Below, one piece after another: positions 34,168-45,210 of a DNA stretch of 64,000 nucleotides. Numbering within the stretch: position 1 is the first letter of the stretch; each line of letters opens with the position of its first letter. The notes under the pieces are model-generated. The model made no database searches. It had not been told where the DNA came from and saw only the letters and a list, made by a program, of their open reading frames with translations. The stretch spans positions 2,003,659-2,067,658 of the forward strand of contig NZ_CP038033.1 in assembly GCF_004421105.1 (NCBI RefSeq), read 5' to 3'. The stretch is from Nitrosococcus wardiae (lineage in GTDB: Bacteria > Pseudomonadota > Gammaproteobacteria > Nitrosococcales > Nitrosococcaceae). Position numbers and translations under genes: made by a program.

Positions 34168-34395
34168 GGGACATCATTACCAATAGGTAAATAAATTAGG
34201 AGGGTAGGGCGACTACCGTGGCCTAAGCCGGTGGTGTCGGAATAACCACTTAGGTAAAGCCTGCTAAAATTCATTCATGGAATAGGTCGGTAGGGGATAA
34301 ATAGGTTCCAATGAATAATAGTTGACTTATTCAGTCAGGAAAGAGAGACTCACAATCTTTTGCTTAAATTGCGGAAATAGGCTCTAGAGATCATT

Positions 34396-37300
34396 ATGTC
34401 TTTAAAATCTCCACGTATTGCAGCACTTAAGGACCAACTTGCCAAGCGCATTTTAATGCTAGATGGGGCGCTTGGCACCATGATTCAGAGCTATGAGCTT
34501 GTCGAGGAACAATACCGGGGAGAGCGCTTCGCCGATTGGGCCTGCGATCTCAAGGGGAATAATGATCTGTTGGTGCTGACTCAGCCTCAGATCCTCCGGG
34601 AAATTTATAGGGATTACCTGGAAGCCGGCGCTGATATTATCGAGACCAACACCTTCAACGCCACCCGGATCGCCATGGCCGATTATCAGATGGAAGCGTT
34701 GGTCGTGGAGATTAACCAGGCTGCGGCGCAACTGGCTCGGGAGATGGCCGATGAGATGACGGCAAAGACCCCGGATCGCCCCCGTTTCGTGGCCGGTGTT
34801 TTGGGGCCCACTAACCGCACTGCTTCCATTTCCCCCGATGTCAACGACCCCGGATTTCGCAACACCTCTTTCGATGAATTGGTGGAGGCCTATAGGGAGT
34901 CGATTCATGGCCTCGTCCAGGGAGGCGTGGATATCCTCCTGATTGAGACCATTTTCGATACCCTCAATGCCAAGGCGGCAGTTTACGCGGTTGAGCAATA
35001 CTTTGAAGAGCAAGAGGTTCGTCTCCCGATCATGATCTCGGGCACGATTACCGACGCTTCCGGGCGAACCTTGTCGGGCCAGACCACCGAGGCTTTTTGG
35101 AATTCCTTGCGCCACGGGGAGCCTTTGGCGTTTGGTCTCAACTGCGCCCTGGGACCCAAGCAGTTGCGGCAGTACGTGGAAGAGCTGTCCGGCTTGGCGG
35201 ATACCTATGTCTCGGCCCATCCCAATGCTGGGCTGCCCAATGAATTCGGGGGCTACGACGAAACCCCGGAGGAAATGGCCAAGGAAATCGGCGAGTGGGC
35301 GCGAGAGGGCTTTTTGAATATTGTGGGGGGATGCTGCGGGACCACCCCCGAGCACATTCGCGTCATCCGGGAAGCGGTGGCAAAGTATCCGCCAAGAAAA
35401 ATTCCCCAACGCCCAGAAGCTTGCCGGCTTTCCGGCCTGGAGCCGAGCAATATTGATGAGGATTCCCTGTTCGTGAATGTGGGGGAGCGCACCAATATCA
35501 CTGGTTCGGCCCGTTTTCGCCGCCTCATCAAGGAAGAAGATTATGAAACGGCCCTGGAGGTGGCGCGGCAACAGGTGGAAAATGGTGCCCAGATCATCGA
35601 TGTCAATATGGACGAGGGCTTATTGGATTCCCAAAAAGCCATGGTCCGTTTCCTGAACCTCATTGCTGCCGAGCCGGATATCTCCCGGGTGCCGATCATG
35701 ATCGACTCTTCCAAATGGGAGATTATCGAAGCCGGGCTTAAGTGCATTCAAGGGAAAGGGGTAGTGAATTCCATTTCCTTGAAAGAGGGGGAGGAGCCTT
35801 TTCTCCAGCAGGCTAAGCAAGTCCGCCGTTATGGAGCGGCGGCGGTGATTATGGCCTTTGATGAGCAGGGACAAGCGGAGACCAAGGAACGTAAGGTTGA
35901 GATTTGCGCCCGCGCCTATAAACTGCTGACCGAAAAAGTCGGTTTCCCGGCGGAGGATATTATTTTTGATCCCAACATCTTCGCCGTGGCCACGGGGATT
36001 GAGGAACATGATAACTATGCGGTGACCTTCATCGAGGCGACCCGGGAAATCAAGCGGACCTTGGCCCCCGCCTTGGTTTCAGGGGGGGTGTCCAATGTCT
36101 CCTTTTCCTTCCGGGGCAATGATACGGTGCGGGAGGCCATTCATGCGGTGTTTCTCTATCATGCCATTCAAGCCGGCATGGATATGGGGATAGTGAACGC
36201 CGGGCAGTTGACGGTCTATGATGAGATTCCCTCCGATCTGCGGGAGCGGGTGGAAGATGTCATTCTCAATCGCCGCTCGGACGCCACGGAAAGATTGTTG
36301 GACATTGCTGAAAAATACCGGGGCGCCGGGGGCGCTGCCGAGCGCAAGGAGGACCTGGCCTGGCGCGAGTTACCGGTGAATGAACGCCTCGCCCATGCCC
36401 TGATCAAGGGCATTACCGATTTTGTGGAAGCGGATACCGAGGAGGCCCGGTTGGCGGCGAAGCGGCCCCTGGATGTGATTGAAGGCCCCCTCATGGACGG
36501 CATGAATGTGGTGGGGGATCTGTTTGGCGCTGGCAAGATGTTTTTGCCCCAGGTGGTGAAGTCGGCCCGGGTCATGAAAAAAGCGGTCGCTTATCTGCTG
36601 CCCTATATGGAAAAGGAGAAGGAGGCCTACAAAAGCCACGGTAAGGTCGTTTTGGCGACGGTCAAGGGGGATGTCCACGATATCGGTAAAAACATTGTCG
36701 CCGTGGTGCTGCAATGTAACGGCTTCGAAGTCATCGACCTGGGGGTAATGGTGCCCTCAGAAAAAATTCTGCAAACGGCTAAGGAACAGTCCTGTGACTT
36801 TGTGGGCCTGTCCGGATTGATTACCCCCTCCCTGGATGAAATGGTCCACGTGGCCAAGGAAATGGAGCGCCAGAGCTTTAATGTGCCCTTGCTCATTGGG
36901 GGAGCGACCACCTCTAAAATGCACACGGCGGTCAGAATTGAACCTCAATATGCCCAGCCGGTGGTTTATGTGCCTGATGCCTCCCGGGTGGTTGGGATTG
37001 CCCAGCGTCTACTCAATCCCACCATCAAAGCGGAATATGCCGCCGAGATCGCAGAAGAATATGGCCAAATGCGGCAGCGGCGGGCGGAACAGCAAACAGA
37101 AAGAAGTCATACCCCCCTGGCTCAAGCCCGGGCCAATAAGCTTAAGACGGACTGGGCGGCCTATACCCCCCCGCAACCCACCTTCCTCGGCCTTAAGACC
37201 TTTGAGGATTATTCCTTAGAGGAACTGGCCGCCCGCATCGATTGGACGCCTTTTTTCCATGCCTGGGAATTGGCCGGCAAGTATCCCAAGATTTTGGAGG

Positions 37301-38091
37301 ACGAGGTAGTGGGCGAGGAGGCACGGAAACTGTTGGCGGATGCCAAGGCCATGTTGAAGCGGGTGATTGAGGAAAAGTGGCTCCAAGCCCGGGCGGTGAT
37401 TGGGTTTTTCCCCGCCAATACCGTCAACGATGATGATATTGAGCTTTATAGGGATGAAAGCCGGGGGGAAGTGTTAACCACCCTGCATCATATTCGCCAA
37501 CAAATGGTCCGCCGGGGGGGGCAGCCCAACTATTGCCTGGCGGATTTTATCGCCCCCAAGGAGACCGGGGTGGCGGACTATCTCGGTGCCTTTGCCGTGA
37601 CCGCGGGACTGGGGATTGATGAGCGGTTGCAAGAATTTATGGAGCACCATGACGATTACAACAATATTCTGCTCAAAGCCGTCGCCGATCGCCTGGCCGA
37701 GGCTTTTGCCGAGCGCATGCATGAGCGGGTGCGCAAGGAATTCTGGCGCTATGCCCCTGATGAGGCGTTTACCAACGAGGAACTGATTAACGAAAATTAC
37801 CGCGGTATCCGGCCGGCTCCAGGCTACCCGGCTTGCCCCGATCACACCGAAAAAGCCATCCTGTGGCAGCTCATTCAGCCCGATGAAAATGCCGATATTA
37901 CCTTGACCGAGAGTTATGCCATGGTTCCCACCGCCGCGGTTTCGGGGTGGTACTTTTCCCACCCGGAGGCTCGTTATTTCGGCACCGGCAAGATCCAAAA
38001 GGATCAGGTGGAGGATTATGCCCGGCGGAAGGGCATGAGCGTGGAGCAGGTCGAGCGTTGGCTCAGGTCTATTCTGGGCTATGAGCCTTAA
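34396..38091 (+). CDS. metH: cobalamin-dependent methionine synthase
   Basis: 1231 aa, close to the length of the E. coli enzyme, with all four modules. The homocysteine-binding domain has zinc Cys in [10 protein letters not shown] (about residue 310). A pterin-binding domain follows ([14 protein letters not shown] onward). The B12-binding module has the DVHDIGKN motif whose His ligates cobalt (about residue 760). The C-terminal AdoMet reactivation domain includes [12 protein letters not shown]. It transfers a methyl group from methyl-tetrahydrofolate to homocysteine. The 228 bp upstream show no recognisable cobalamin or SAM riboswitch. Confidence 0.97.
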   Translation: MSLKSPRIAALKDQLAKRILMLDGALGTMIQSYELVEEQYRGERFADWACDLKGNNDLLVLTQPQILREIYRDYLEAGADIIETNTFNATRIAMADYQMEALVVEINQAAAQLAREMADEMTAKTPDRPRFVAGVLGPTNRTASISPDVNDPGFRNTSFDELVEAYRESIHGLVQGGVDILLIETIFDTLNAKAAVYAVEQYFEEQEVRLPIMISGTITDASGRTLSGQTTEAFWNSLRHGEPLAFGLNCALGPKQLRQYVEELSGLADTYVSAHPNAGLPNEFGGYDETPEEMAKEIGEWAREGFLNIVGGCCGTTPEHIRVIREAVAKYPPRKIPQRPEACRLSGLEPSNIDEDSLFVNVGERTNITGSARFRRLIKEEDYETALEVARQQVENGAQIIDVNMDEGLLDSQKAMVRFLNLIAAEPDISRVPIMIDSSKWEIIEAGLKCIQGKGVVNSISLKEGEEPFLQQAKQVRRYGAAAVIMAFDEQGQAETKERKVEICARAYKLLTEKVGFPAEDIIFDPNIFAVATGIEEHDNYAVTFIEATREIKRTLAPALVSGGVSNVSFSFRGNDTVREAIHAVFLYHAIQAGMDMGIVNAGQLTVYDEIPSDLRERVEDVILNRRSDATERLLDIAEKYRGAGGAAERKEDLAWRELPVNERLAHALIKGITDFVEADTEEARLAAKRPLDVIEGPLMDGMNVVGDLFGAGKMFLPQVVKSARVMKKAVAYLLPYMEKEKEAYKSHGKVVLATVKGDVHDIGKNIVAVVLQCNGFEVIDLGVMVPSEKILQTAKEQSCDFVGLSGLITPSLDEMVHVAKEMERQSFNVPLLIGGATTSKMHTAVRIEPQYAQPVVYVPDASRVVGIAQRLLNPTIKAEYAAEIAEEYGQMRQRRAEQQTERSHTPLAQARANKLKTDWAAYTPPQPTFLGLKTFEDYSLEELAARIDWTPFFHAWELAGKYPKILEDEVVGEEARKLLADAKAMLKRVIEEKWLQARAVIGFFPANTVNDDDIELYRDESRGEVLTTLHHIRQQMVRRGGQPNYCLADFIAPKETGVADYLGAFAVTAGLGIDERLQEFMEHHDDYNNILLKAVADRLAEAFAERMHERVRKEFWRYAPDEAFTNEELINENYRGIRPAPGYPACPDHTEKAILWQLIQPDENADITLTESYAMVPTAAVSGWYFSHPEARYFGTGKIQKDQVEDYARRKGMSVEQVERWLRSILGYEP

Positions 38092-38286
38092 GTTTTTTCT
38101 GTTGCTCTTCTCCGCTAGCCCCTTAGCCTCTTCGTGCGCACAGCGCACGCTACTGGTCGGCTCGTAGGGGCGTCGCATTTTTCTCAAAATTTTTGCCGAG
38201 AGACTGAGGTCTAATTTAAATGGGAAATGCTATAGTAAAGAGCAAACCTAATTTTTCGAGTTGTTGTTATTGAGAAGGAACCCCTA

Positions 38287-39555
38287 ATGGCCTATGACAA
38301 GATTTCCCTTCCCTCCGATGGCGAACCCATTACCGTCAAGGAGGACTACAGCCTTGAAGTCCCCGCCCGTCCCCTCATTCCCTTTATAGAAGGGGATGGC
38401 ATTGGGGTGGACATCACCCCGGTGATGCGCCAGGTGGTGGATGAGGCGGTGGCGAAGGCCTATGGGGGAGAGCGTTCCCTGGCCTGGGCCGAGGTGTATG
38501 CAGGGGAGAAGGCCGCGCAAGTGTATGGCGCCGATCAATGGTTGCCGGCGGAGACTTTGGATGTCCTGCGGCAATTCGTGGTGTCTATCAAGGGACCGCT
38601 AACCACGCCGGTCGGCAAAGGCATCCGTTCTCTTAATGTGGCGATCCGCCAAACCTTGGATCTTTATGCCTGTATCCGGCCGGTCCGTTATTTTTCGGGC
38701 ACCCCGAGCCCTCTGGCCGATCCCTCCCGCACCAATATGGTGGTATTTCGGGAAAATACCGAGGACATCTATGCCGGGATCGAGTGGGCGGCCCGTTCGC
38801 CGGAGGCGAAGCAGGTCATTGAGTTTTTACAACAACAGATGGGGGTGGAAAAAATCCGTTTCCCGGAAAGCTCCGGCATTGGGGTTAAGCCGGTGTCCCA
38901 GGAAGGTTCTCAACGCCTGATCCGCAAAGCCCTGCAATACGCCATTGATAATGATCGCCGTTCGGTAACCCTGGTGCATAAGGGGAACATCATGAAGTTT
39001 ACCGAAGGCGCCTTCTGTGACTGGGGTTATGCCTTGGCCCAGGAAGAGTTTGGCGCCCGGCCCATTGATGGGGGGCCCTGGTGTGAATTCACTAACCCTA
39101 AAAGCGGCGGCAAAATTATTGTCAAAGACGCGATTGCCGATAATTTTCTCCAACAGATCCTGCTCCGCCCCGAGGAATATGATGTCATTGCGACCCTGAA
39201 TCTTAATGGAGATTACATTTCCGATGCCTTAGCGGCCCAAGTGGGGGGGATTGGCATGGCGCCGGGAGCGAACATGGGGGATAGGGTCGCCGTGTTTGAG
39301 GCCACCCACGGGACGGCCCCCAAGTATGCCGGTCAGGATCGGGTCAATCCCAGCAGCATTATCCTTTCCGGGGAAATGATGTTGCGTTATCTCGGCTGGA
39401 ATGAAGCGGCGGATCTCATCATCCAAGGGATTTCGGGGGCTATCGCCGCCAAGAGGGTGACTTACGATCTAGCCCGATTGATGGAAGGCGCCACCCAAGT
39501 ACCCTGTTCTGGATTTGGGAAGGCGATTATCGAGCATATGGCCGTTTCCGGTTAG
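38287..39555 (+). CDS. icd: isocitrate dehydrogenase (NADP+)
   Basis: 422 aa. The motifs [33 protein letters not shown] (substrate Ser and Arg region), [25 protein letters not shown] and [13 protein letters not shown] match the homodimeric NADP enzyme of the TCA cycle; the Ser of RSLNVAIRQ is the site phosphorylated by AceK in enteric bacteria. The last ~85 bp are repeated in decayed form at 41067-41153. Confidence 0.97.
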   Translation: MAYDKISLPSDGEPITVKEDYSLEVPARPLIPFIEGDGIGVDITPVMRQVVDEAVAKAYGGERSLAWAEVYAGEKAAQVYGADQWLPAETLDVLRQFVVSIKGPLTTPVGKGIRSLNVAIRQTLDLYACIRPVRYFSGTPSPLADPSRTNMVVFRENTEDIYAGIEWAARSPEAKQVIEFLQQQMGVEKIRFPESSGIGVKPVSQEGSQRLIRKALQYAIDNDRRSVTLVHKGNIMKFTEGAFCDWGYALAQEEFGARPIDGGPWCEFTNPKSGGKIIVKDAIADNFLQQILLRPEEYDVIATLNLNGDYISDALAAQVGGIGMAPGANMGDRVAVFEATHGTAPKYAGQDRVNPSSIILSGEMMLRYLGWNEAADLIIQGISGAIAAKRVTYDLARLMEGATQVPCSGFGKAIIEHMAVSG

Positions 39556-39616
39556 TTAACCTCCCTATTCCGGCGGAGACATCTGGCCTCAGCTGCCGCA
39601 ATAAAGAGGGATCCGG

Positions 39617-40795
39617 ATGGAAAATATCGACCCGATAGAACAGGATTTGCGGGCCGAAGTAGATACCCTGTGCCGGGATGAGCGCTTCAGGCAGGCCCTT
39701 TGGCGTCACTATCGGCGGCCAGAAAATGGGATTATTGGGATGGGGCTCAATACGACTCTCCATCCCAATGACCAGATGCTCCTTCATTCACTGCGGCATC
39801 ATCGGGATTCCAACGCGGCCCTGAGCCAGTATTACAATGTGGCTTTGCAGCAGCATTTTGCCGCGCAACAGCTCCTGCAAACGTTCTTTCCAAACCCAGG
39901 AGCTGATTTTGCCTTTCTGGATTTCGCTTGTGGCTTCGGTCGGCTGGTCAGGTTTCTAACCCTGAGTTTGCCCAACGCTAATGTTTGGGTCGCGGAAATA
40001 CAAAAAGACGCCCTTGCCTTTGTTACTCAACAATTCAACGTCCAAGCAGTGGAGTCCAGTGCTGACCCGGAGCAGTTTCAAGCCGGCAGACAGTTTGATT
40101 TCATCTGGGTGGCCTCCCTTTTTTCACACCTGCCTCCCGATTTGTTCCAGCGGTGGCTGCAGCGGCTACTCGCTTTGCTAACCCCCCAGGGAATGCTATG
40201 TTTTAGTGTCCATGATCAGGCGCTCCTCCCCCCTGGATTGAGTCTGCCAGCGGAGGGTATTCTGTTTAACTCTCATAGCGAAAATAGCCAATTGGATCCT
40301 AAGATCTATGGCACCACCTTTGTTAGTGAGCACTTTGTGGGACAAGCCCTCCACAAAGCAAATGGTGGGGGTCATCCCTATTTTCGTATTCCCAAGGGCT
40401 TGGCTCACGAGCAGGATATCTATGTGGTTCCCAAGTCTCAGGATCGGGACCTGTCAGGATTGCAAGCATTCCGGCGCGGCCCTTGGGGTTGGGTGGATGA
40501 GCGGCGAATTTTGGAGTCCGGCGAGTTATCTCTGCGAGGTTGGGCAGCCTCTCTGGATGATGGGGTATTGCCTGCCGTCGAGATCAAGGTCAACGAAAAC
40601 CTTTATCTATGCCCTACCGGACTTCAGCGGGACGATGTCCGCAAGGTCTTTGGGGATGACCGTCTAGGCCCAGTCGGCTGGGAGTTTAAGCGCCCCCTGG
40701 ACCGTAAGGTCCGGGAAGTCTGGGTGGAGGTTACCGCAAGGACTGCCGCCAACGAAAGGGCTTTGCTCTACACGGGAAGGCTTGTTCGAGCCTAA
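39617..40795 (+). CDS. class I SAM-dependent methyltransferase with C-terminal extension
   Basis: 392 aa. Residues about 96-108 (FLDFACGFGRLVRF) form the SAM-binding loop, with VAEIQKDALAF as the acidic second strand and DFIWVASLFSHLPP as the motif IV region. The N-terminal 90 residues are helical. The last ~100 residues (from GWVDERRILESGELSLRGWA) look like a separate beta-rich domain. The substrate is unknown. The gene lies between intact icd and a decayed copy of the icd 3' end, so it may be an insertion. Confidence 0.83.
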   Translation: MENIDPIEQDLRAEVDTLCRDERFRQALWRHYRRPENGIIGMGLNTTLHPNDQMLLHSLRHHRDSNAALSQYYNVALQQHFAAQQLLQTFFPNPGADFAFLDFACGFGRLVRFLTLSLPNANVWVAEIQKDALAFVTQQFNVQAVESSADPEQFQAGRQFDFIWVASLFSHLPPDLFQRWLQRLLALLTPQGMLCFSVHDQALLPPGLSLPAEGILFNSHSENSQLDPKIYGTTFVSEHFVGQALHKANGGGHPYFRIPKGLAHEQDIYVVPKSQDRDLSGLQAFRRGPWGWVDERRILESGELSLRGWAASLDDGVLPAVEIKVNENLYLCPTGLQRDDVRKVFGDDRLGPVGWEFKRPLDRKVREVWVEVTARTAANERALLYTGRLVRA

Positions 40796-40827
40796 GCGGG
40801 TTAAACGGCTAGCCTGGATAATTCATG

Positions 40828-40972
40828 AGATCACCACACAGGCACTAAGAGCACAAAAAAGTTAAATAGATTAAAATAAGTTGCTTCGTTAGCAATGAGC
40901 CTATCCATCAATTTCTTCCAACTGACTGAGATTCCCTCACCTTCGTGCCCTTTGTGTCTTGATGGTGAAAAA
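40828..40972. repeat. inverted intergenic repeat
   Basis: Arms around TCACCACACAGGCACTAAGAG (left) and CTTCGTGCCCTTTGTGTC then TTGATGGTGA (right) pair imperfectly. This is a common interspersed repeat type in proteobacteria and no gene lies within it. Confidence 0.4.
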
Positions 40973-41066
40973 TTCAGGCTAGAGAGGAGCCCAGATCCAG
41001 GTCTTGAGGGGCACGGTAAATTCACCTAATAATCAGGGACATCATAGGCTATTATTATTATTGTTA

Positions 41067-41153
41067 GGACGGTGACCTCTGAATCTGGCGCAGTTGATGG
41101 GGGACAACCCAGATAACGTGTTCCGGATTTGGGAAGCCATTACCGAGCATAGG
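41067..41153 (+). pseudogene. decayed duplicate of the icd 3' end
   Basis: Aligns with 39453-39541: shared GGTGAC, TTGATGG, GGATTTGGGAAG and CGAGCATA blocks in the same order and spacing. It has no open frame. Together with intact icd it brackets the methyltransferase gene. Confidence 0.7.
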
Positions 41154-41189
41154 TAGCGCTGTGGATAAAAAATCCAGAGGAGGTTCGAA

Positions 41190-41510
41190 ATGATGCGCTC
41201 AAGATGGATGACGGTTTTACCTCTTCTTTGGGTAACGATGGGGACAAGTACTGCCGTAGAGGCGCAAGGACTCAATCCAGACCCAGCTCAAAATGATCCT
41301 CTGGATGGACAAGTGACTATCAGGGAACAAGACGCTGGAGTATCCCGCATAGATTACACTCGATGCGTAAAGTTTTGTGCAAGTACTTTTGAGGCGGCTT
41401 CTCTGGAGCGAAACACCTGTATTGCTGGATGCAGCAGGATTGACAGCTCTTTTCAGGAAGAGGGCATTTTGTTAGGCCCTTCCTCAGAAGATTCTTTCTT
41501 AGAAGATTAA
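41190..41510 (+). CDS. small secreted Cys-pair protein
   Basis: 106 aa with a strong AGGAGG before the ATG. The signal peptide ends near AVEAQG. The mature part has two C-x3-C pairs (CVKFC and CIAGC) about 20 residues apart and an acidic tail. The pairs could form a disulfide-linked helical hairpin or hold a metal. I do not recognise a family. The EEP-family gene follows within about 30 bp, so the two are likely cotranscribed. Confidence 0.65.
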   Translation: MMRSRWMTVLPLLWVTMGTSTAVEAQGLNPDPAQNDPLDGQVTIREQDAGVSRIDYTRCVKFCASTFEAASLERNTCIAGCSRIDSSFQEEGILLGPSSEDSFLED

Positions 41511-41538
41511 AGAGATTGGGGTTTTTATAAAAATTCTA

Positions 41539-42579
41539 TTGATTACAGCTGCTCTTGGGCTGAGCGTAGCCACCTTTTTGCCTTTGCTCCGACATGAGGC
41601 ATGGTGGATACGGGCCTTTGATTTTCCTCGATTGCAAATTTTGGCTCTTGGCTTAGTGGTGCTTTTGGTCTTTTCCTTCTTCTGGGATGTACAGAATGTT
41701 TTTGAAGGTATGGTTCTTGCTGTCCTTGCTGGGGCTCTTCTCTTACAGAGCTATAAAATATTTCCCTACACCCCTTTAGCGGCTAAACAAGTCCGCAATG
41801 CCCGTGCTGAGACCTCTGGCAACATTATTTCCTTATTAATTGCCAATGTGTTGATGAGCAATCGTGATGCTCAGCGCTTTCTGACTATAGCGCGGGAGGC
41901 TGGCGCCGATATGGTGCTTGCGCTGGAGCCTGATCAACGGTGGGAGTCGCAATTGCGGGAATTGGAAATTGAATACCCTTATACAGTGAAAAAACCTTTG
42001 GGTAATCGCTATGGAATATTGCTATATTCCAAATTGGAACTCGTGGCTCCCGAGATAAAGTTTTTGATCAAAGAAGAGATTCCTTCTATCCATACGCAGG
42101 TGAGACTGGCTTCTGGTCAGCTGGTTCGATTGCATTGTCTCCACCCGGAACCGCCCGCTCCCACGGAAGCTGAATTTTCCACTGAAAGGGATGCAGAATT
42201 ACTTATTGTGGGCAAAGAAGTAAAAGGCAGCCATCAACCGGTTATCGTAGCCGGCGATCTCAACGATGTTGCTTGGTCCTATACCACCACGCTTTTTCAA
42301 AAGACAAGCGGGCTACTCGATCCCCGTATCGGTCGCGGAATGTTCAATTCTTATAATGCTAGGAATCTCTTCATGCGTTGGCCTCTTGACCACATTTTCC
42401 ATTCAGAGGATTTTTTTCTGGTTACAATGACCCGGATGCCAGATTTCGGGTCGGATCATTTTCCTATTTACATCACACTTAGCCTTGAACCTGAAGCTGC
42501 AGGGCTACAGGAGCTGCCTGAGGAACCGGAGCCTCAAGAAAGAGAATTGATAGAAGAGAAGATCCAAAAAGTGGAGTAA
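41539..42579 (+). CDS. membrane-anchored endonuclease/exonuclease/phosphatase-family protein
   Basis: About 346 aa. The N-terminus has two to three hydrophobic helices (roughly residues 1-75), then an EEP fold: LALEPDQRWE (metal Glu), HCLHPEPP, VAGDLNDVAWS (Asp-x-Asn) and GSDHFPI (catalytic Asp-His), as in the DNase I/exonuclease III superfamily. TTG at 41539 is the first standard start; the same frame upstream reads ATA-AAA-ATT-CTA from 41527, which looks like an MKILLITAA start whose ATG became ATA. A phosphodiester or phospholipid substrate is plausible. Confidence 0.8.
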   Translation: MITAALGLSVATFLPLLRHEAWWIRAFDFPRLQILALGLVVLLVFSFFWDVQNVFEGMVLAVLAGALLLQSYKIFPYTPLAAKQVRNARAETSGNIISLLIANVLMSNRDAQRFLTIAREAGADMVLALEPDQRWESQLRELEIEYPYTVKKPLGNRYGILLYSKLELVAPEIKFLIKEEIPSIHTQVRLASGQLVRLHCLHPEPPAPTEAEFSTERDAELLIVGKEVKGSHQPVIVAGDLNDVAWSYTTTLFQKTSGLLDPRIGRGMFNSYNARNLFMRWPLDHIFHSEDFFLVTMTRMPDFGSDHFPIYITLSLEPEAAGLQELPEEPEPQERELIEEKIQKVE

Positions 42580-42626
42580 TGAGAATTGCCCTACTGCTTG
42601 TCCTCAGATCCCTTCAGGAGTACTCT

Positions 42627-43784
42627 TTAATCCTCACTTGAGCGTTTTCCCATTAGCTCGCCGAGAGGCGCTAGATTCTCCACATGATCGCAGCAGACCT
42701 TGATAATAATCAGAAGGGGGGTGGCTACAATGAGTCCGATAGGTCCCCACAGCCAGCCCCAGAATAGTAGGCCGATGAATACCACTACCGCATTGATGCT
42801 GGAGGTGCGGCTAATAAGCCAGGGAGTAAGCCAATAGCCTTGGATGCTGGTAATGAGGAGCGTGGCGGCGCCTACCGCAAGCCCCATAATGATCGTGCCA
42901 AATTGCACTAGAGCCACTATTGTGGTAGCAGCGAACACCAGCAATGGTCCGATGTAGGGTATCGTGCTAGCCACCCCAGCAATGAGTCCCCACAGCGCTG
43001 CTTGCTCCAATCCAATCCATAGGAGTGCTCCCCAAGTGCCTAACCCTACAAAAATGCCTGAGAGCACGAGTACAACTAAATGGCGGCGGATCTGCATGTT
43101 AATGTCGTCGAGGATCTGCACCGTAATTTTCTTTTTGGAGAGGGTGGGACCAGTGATTTTCACCAGCTTGCGTTTGTAGGTATCACCAGAGATCAAGAAC
43201 AGGAGCACCAGTATAACCACCGTGGCCAGCTGCCCCAAAAAAGCGAGGACCCCCAGCGAGCCCCACCAGACATACTCCCCAAGCTTGATGCCGGGTTCTA
43301 CTATTTCTACTTTCACCACTCCCGGCCTGCTAGGCGCACCCATGCCATCTGCTGCCTTAGTGGCCTTTTCAATTTCCTCAGCAGCTTCTTGCGCTTTTTC
43401 AATGACTCCTTCCTCGCCGGGGCTGGAGGATTCGACGTGAAGGGAGGAGCGCAGTGTTTGCACCGCACGGGGGATTTTATCCATGAGCAGTAATGCCTGG
43501 TCCCGAAGAGTATAGCTACTGTAGCCCACCAGCCCCATGAACAGCGCTACCAGCAGTATTGCCCCTAGCCAACGGGGTATTTTTAGCCGCTCTAGAGCAC
43601 TGACGACAGGATCTAAAGAATAGCTCACTAATATACTGAACACTAGCGGTATCAGCACTGCCTGCATCCAGTCCAACATTAGGAGCGTGGCAAATAGGGC
43701 CAGCACTACCAGCGCTGCGTTACGGATATCAATGGGGCCAACCACCGCAAAGGGAGATGGCTTTGACTCTGGGGCTAAGGGCAT
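42627..43784 (-). CDS. AI-2E family transporter (PerM/YdiK-like)
   Basis: 385 aa, polytopic membrane protein: paired hydrophobic helices at the N-terminus (about 22-60, 75-95), a soluble loop of about 90 residues, then at least four helices including LWGLIAGVASTIPYIGPLLV, a signature of the family, and the C-terminal GWLWGPIGLIVATPLLIIIK. Members export small molecules or sodium. The specific substrate is unknown. Confidence 0.88.
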   Translation of the reverse strand: MPLAPESKPSPFAVVGPIDIRNAALVVLALFATLLMLDWMQAVLIPLVFSILVSYSLDPVVSALERLKIPRWLGAILLVALFMGLVGYSSYTLRDQALLLMDKIPRAVQTLRSSLHVESSSPGEEGVIEKAQEAAEEIEKATKAADGMGAPSRPGVVKVEIVEPGIKLGEYVWWGSLGVLAFLGQLATVVILVLLFLISGDTYKRKLVKITGPTLSKKKITVQILDDINMQIRRHLVVLVLSGIFVGLGTWGALLWIGLEQAALWGLIAGVASTIPYIGPLLVFAATTIVALVQFGTIIMGLAVGAATLLITSIQGYWLTPWLISRTSSINAVVVFIGLLFWGWLWGPIGLIVATPLLIIIKVCCDHVENLAPLGELMGKRSSED

Positions 43785-43973
43785 TGCGTGAATCCTTGTT
43801 TCTATAGGATGAGGCCTTTCATAATTTCATGGGCTTAGAATTTGTATAAATTTATAGTGTTTTCCCGTGCCGCTTGCTCGCTTTCTTGAAGCGATTAAGG
43901 TTTTTATAAGAATGAATAGACGGAAAGTCTATTCTTAATTTCATGTTTGACGAAAACTGGAAAACTCGGATCT

Positions 43974-45164
43974 TTATTTTGCCTGGAATTTTCCCATTAC
44001 CGTGTTAAGCTGAGTCCAAGCGGCATCCAAATCTTGGTGGGCACGATGAGTCCAAGCCTCGCCCCAGTAAAAGTGGCAACTGGTTTCCGAGCGTAGCAAG
44101 TGCCACTCAGCCTCATTGAGCAATTGGGCTATTTCCGGATCCTGTGCTTGAGCGTCAGCTTGTTTTTGCTTTAGTCCATGGAGGGTCGCACTGGTCTCTG
44201 CGACTCGTTTAAGCGCCTCCTTTTGGAACTCAGAACCCGTCCATTGGACAAAATTAATTCCTGAGTGGTCGCCGGTATTCCAGGCTGCGGTCTTCACCTT
44301 AACTCGGCCCTTGGCACCGTATTTATCCAGGTAATCATGAATAAAAATGGGACGGAGGAAGGCATTCTCCCGGCGGGCCTTGGTCAATAGCTCCTGATAA
44401 AATATTCCCCAGAAGTTACCTTCTTTTGAAGTATTGCGGAACCAGCCGCCGTTGTCCCCATCACTACAGGTGGTGACCAAAGGCGGGAAGTCACACCCTT
44501 GGGTCCGATGGTAGAGTTCGTTAAGGAACCAGTCAAACTCCATTCCAGCTTCCTGGGCATCGGAGAGTTCCCGATCCCGAACCACGACAATGATTTCTTC
44601 ACCCCCATACTCGGCAATATGGGGGCGGTAGCGGAGATCCTGCCAACTCATCTCCTCTAAAGGCTCCACATGGAGGCTGTCTACTAGGACATAACGGAAC
44701 CCATGTTTTTTCAGCAGGGGAATCAATTCCATGGTAAAGGCCATCTCCGGCGGCCAAAAGCCAATGAATTGAGTTCGATTAAAAAGGAACTGTCCGATAC
44801 CGAGCCAACGCCTGATATGCTCTTCCCGATCCGAGTCGGGAATCAGGGGAAGGGCTGGGTGATAGTAAGCATTGCCCAGGATCTCAAATAGGGCGGTATT
44901 CTGTAGATACCACAGCAAGTCACCGCATTTGACAATCCCATACACGCGTTGTTGAAAGTCAGGATTAGCGAGCGTCTCAAGGAGCGTGCCCGATAAGGCC
45001 AGATGAACCCGCGCCACGTCTTCATAACTCCAAAGGGCGCGGGGTATCCGGTCCAAGGTATAGAGGATTTCTTTAGCCTCCCAGGGGTTGCGCTCCAGCA
45101 AGTATTCCAGATTGCCTGCTGGCTGGTGTAAGTTTAAGATCAGGGCGTGGTGGATGATGCTCAT
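43974..45164 (-). CDS. glycoside hydrolase family 57 protein
   Basis: 396 aa. Starts with HHALILNLHQPAGN, the GH57 N-terminal motif. The nucleophile is Glu140 in FWPPEMAF and the acid/base region is TTCSDGDNGGWF near residue 230. Members act on alpha-1,4-glucans (amylase, glucanotransferase or branching activity). It lies next to a DUF4139 secreted protein and close to other sugar genes, suggesting glycogen or maltodextrin metabolism. Confidence 0.87.
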   Translation of the reverse strand: MSIIHHALILNLHQPAGNLEYLLERNPWEAKEILYTLDRIPRALWSYEDVARVHLALSGTLLETLANPDFQQRVYGIVKCGDLLWYLQNTALFEILGNAYYHPALPLIPDSDREEHIRRWLGIGQFLFNRTQFIGFWPPEMAFTMELIPLLKKHGFRYVLVDSLHVEPLEEMSWQDLRYRPHIAEYGGEEIIVVVRDRELSDAQEAGMEFDWFLNELYHRTQGCDFPPLVTTCSDGDNGGWFRNTSKEGNFWGIFYQELLTKARRENAFLRPIFIHDYLDKYGAKGRVKVKTAAWNTGDHSGINFVQWTGSEFQKEALKRVAETSATLHGLKQKQADAQAQDPEIAQLLNEAEWHLLRSETSCHFYWGEAWTHRAHQDLDAAWTQLNTVMGKFQAK

Positions 45165-45210
45165 GGTGCAGATTTCCCCAATTAGATATTCAGTACCCCA
45201 TGGTTTAGGA

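Noticed and set aside
34168-34395. possible cobalamin or SAM-type riboswitch upstream of metH
   Set aside because: No B12-box or SAM/SAH aptamer core is visible. The region has only AT-rich sequence and weak hairpins.
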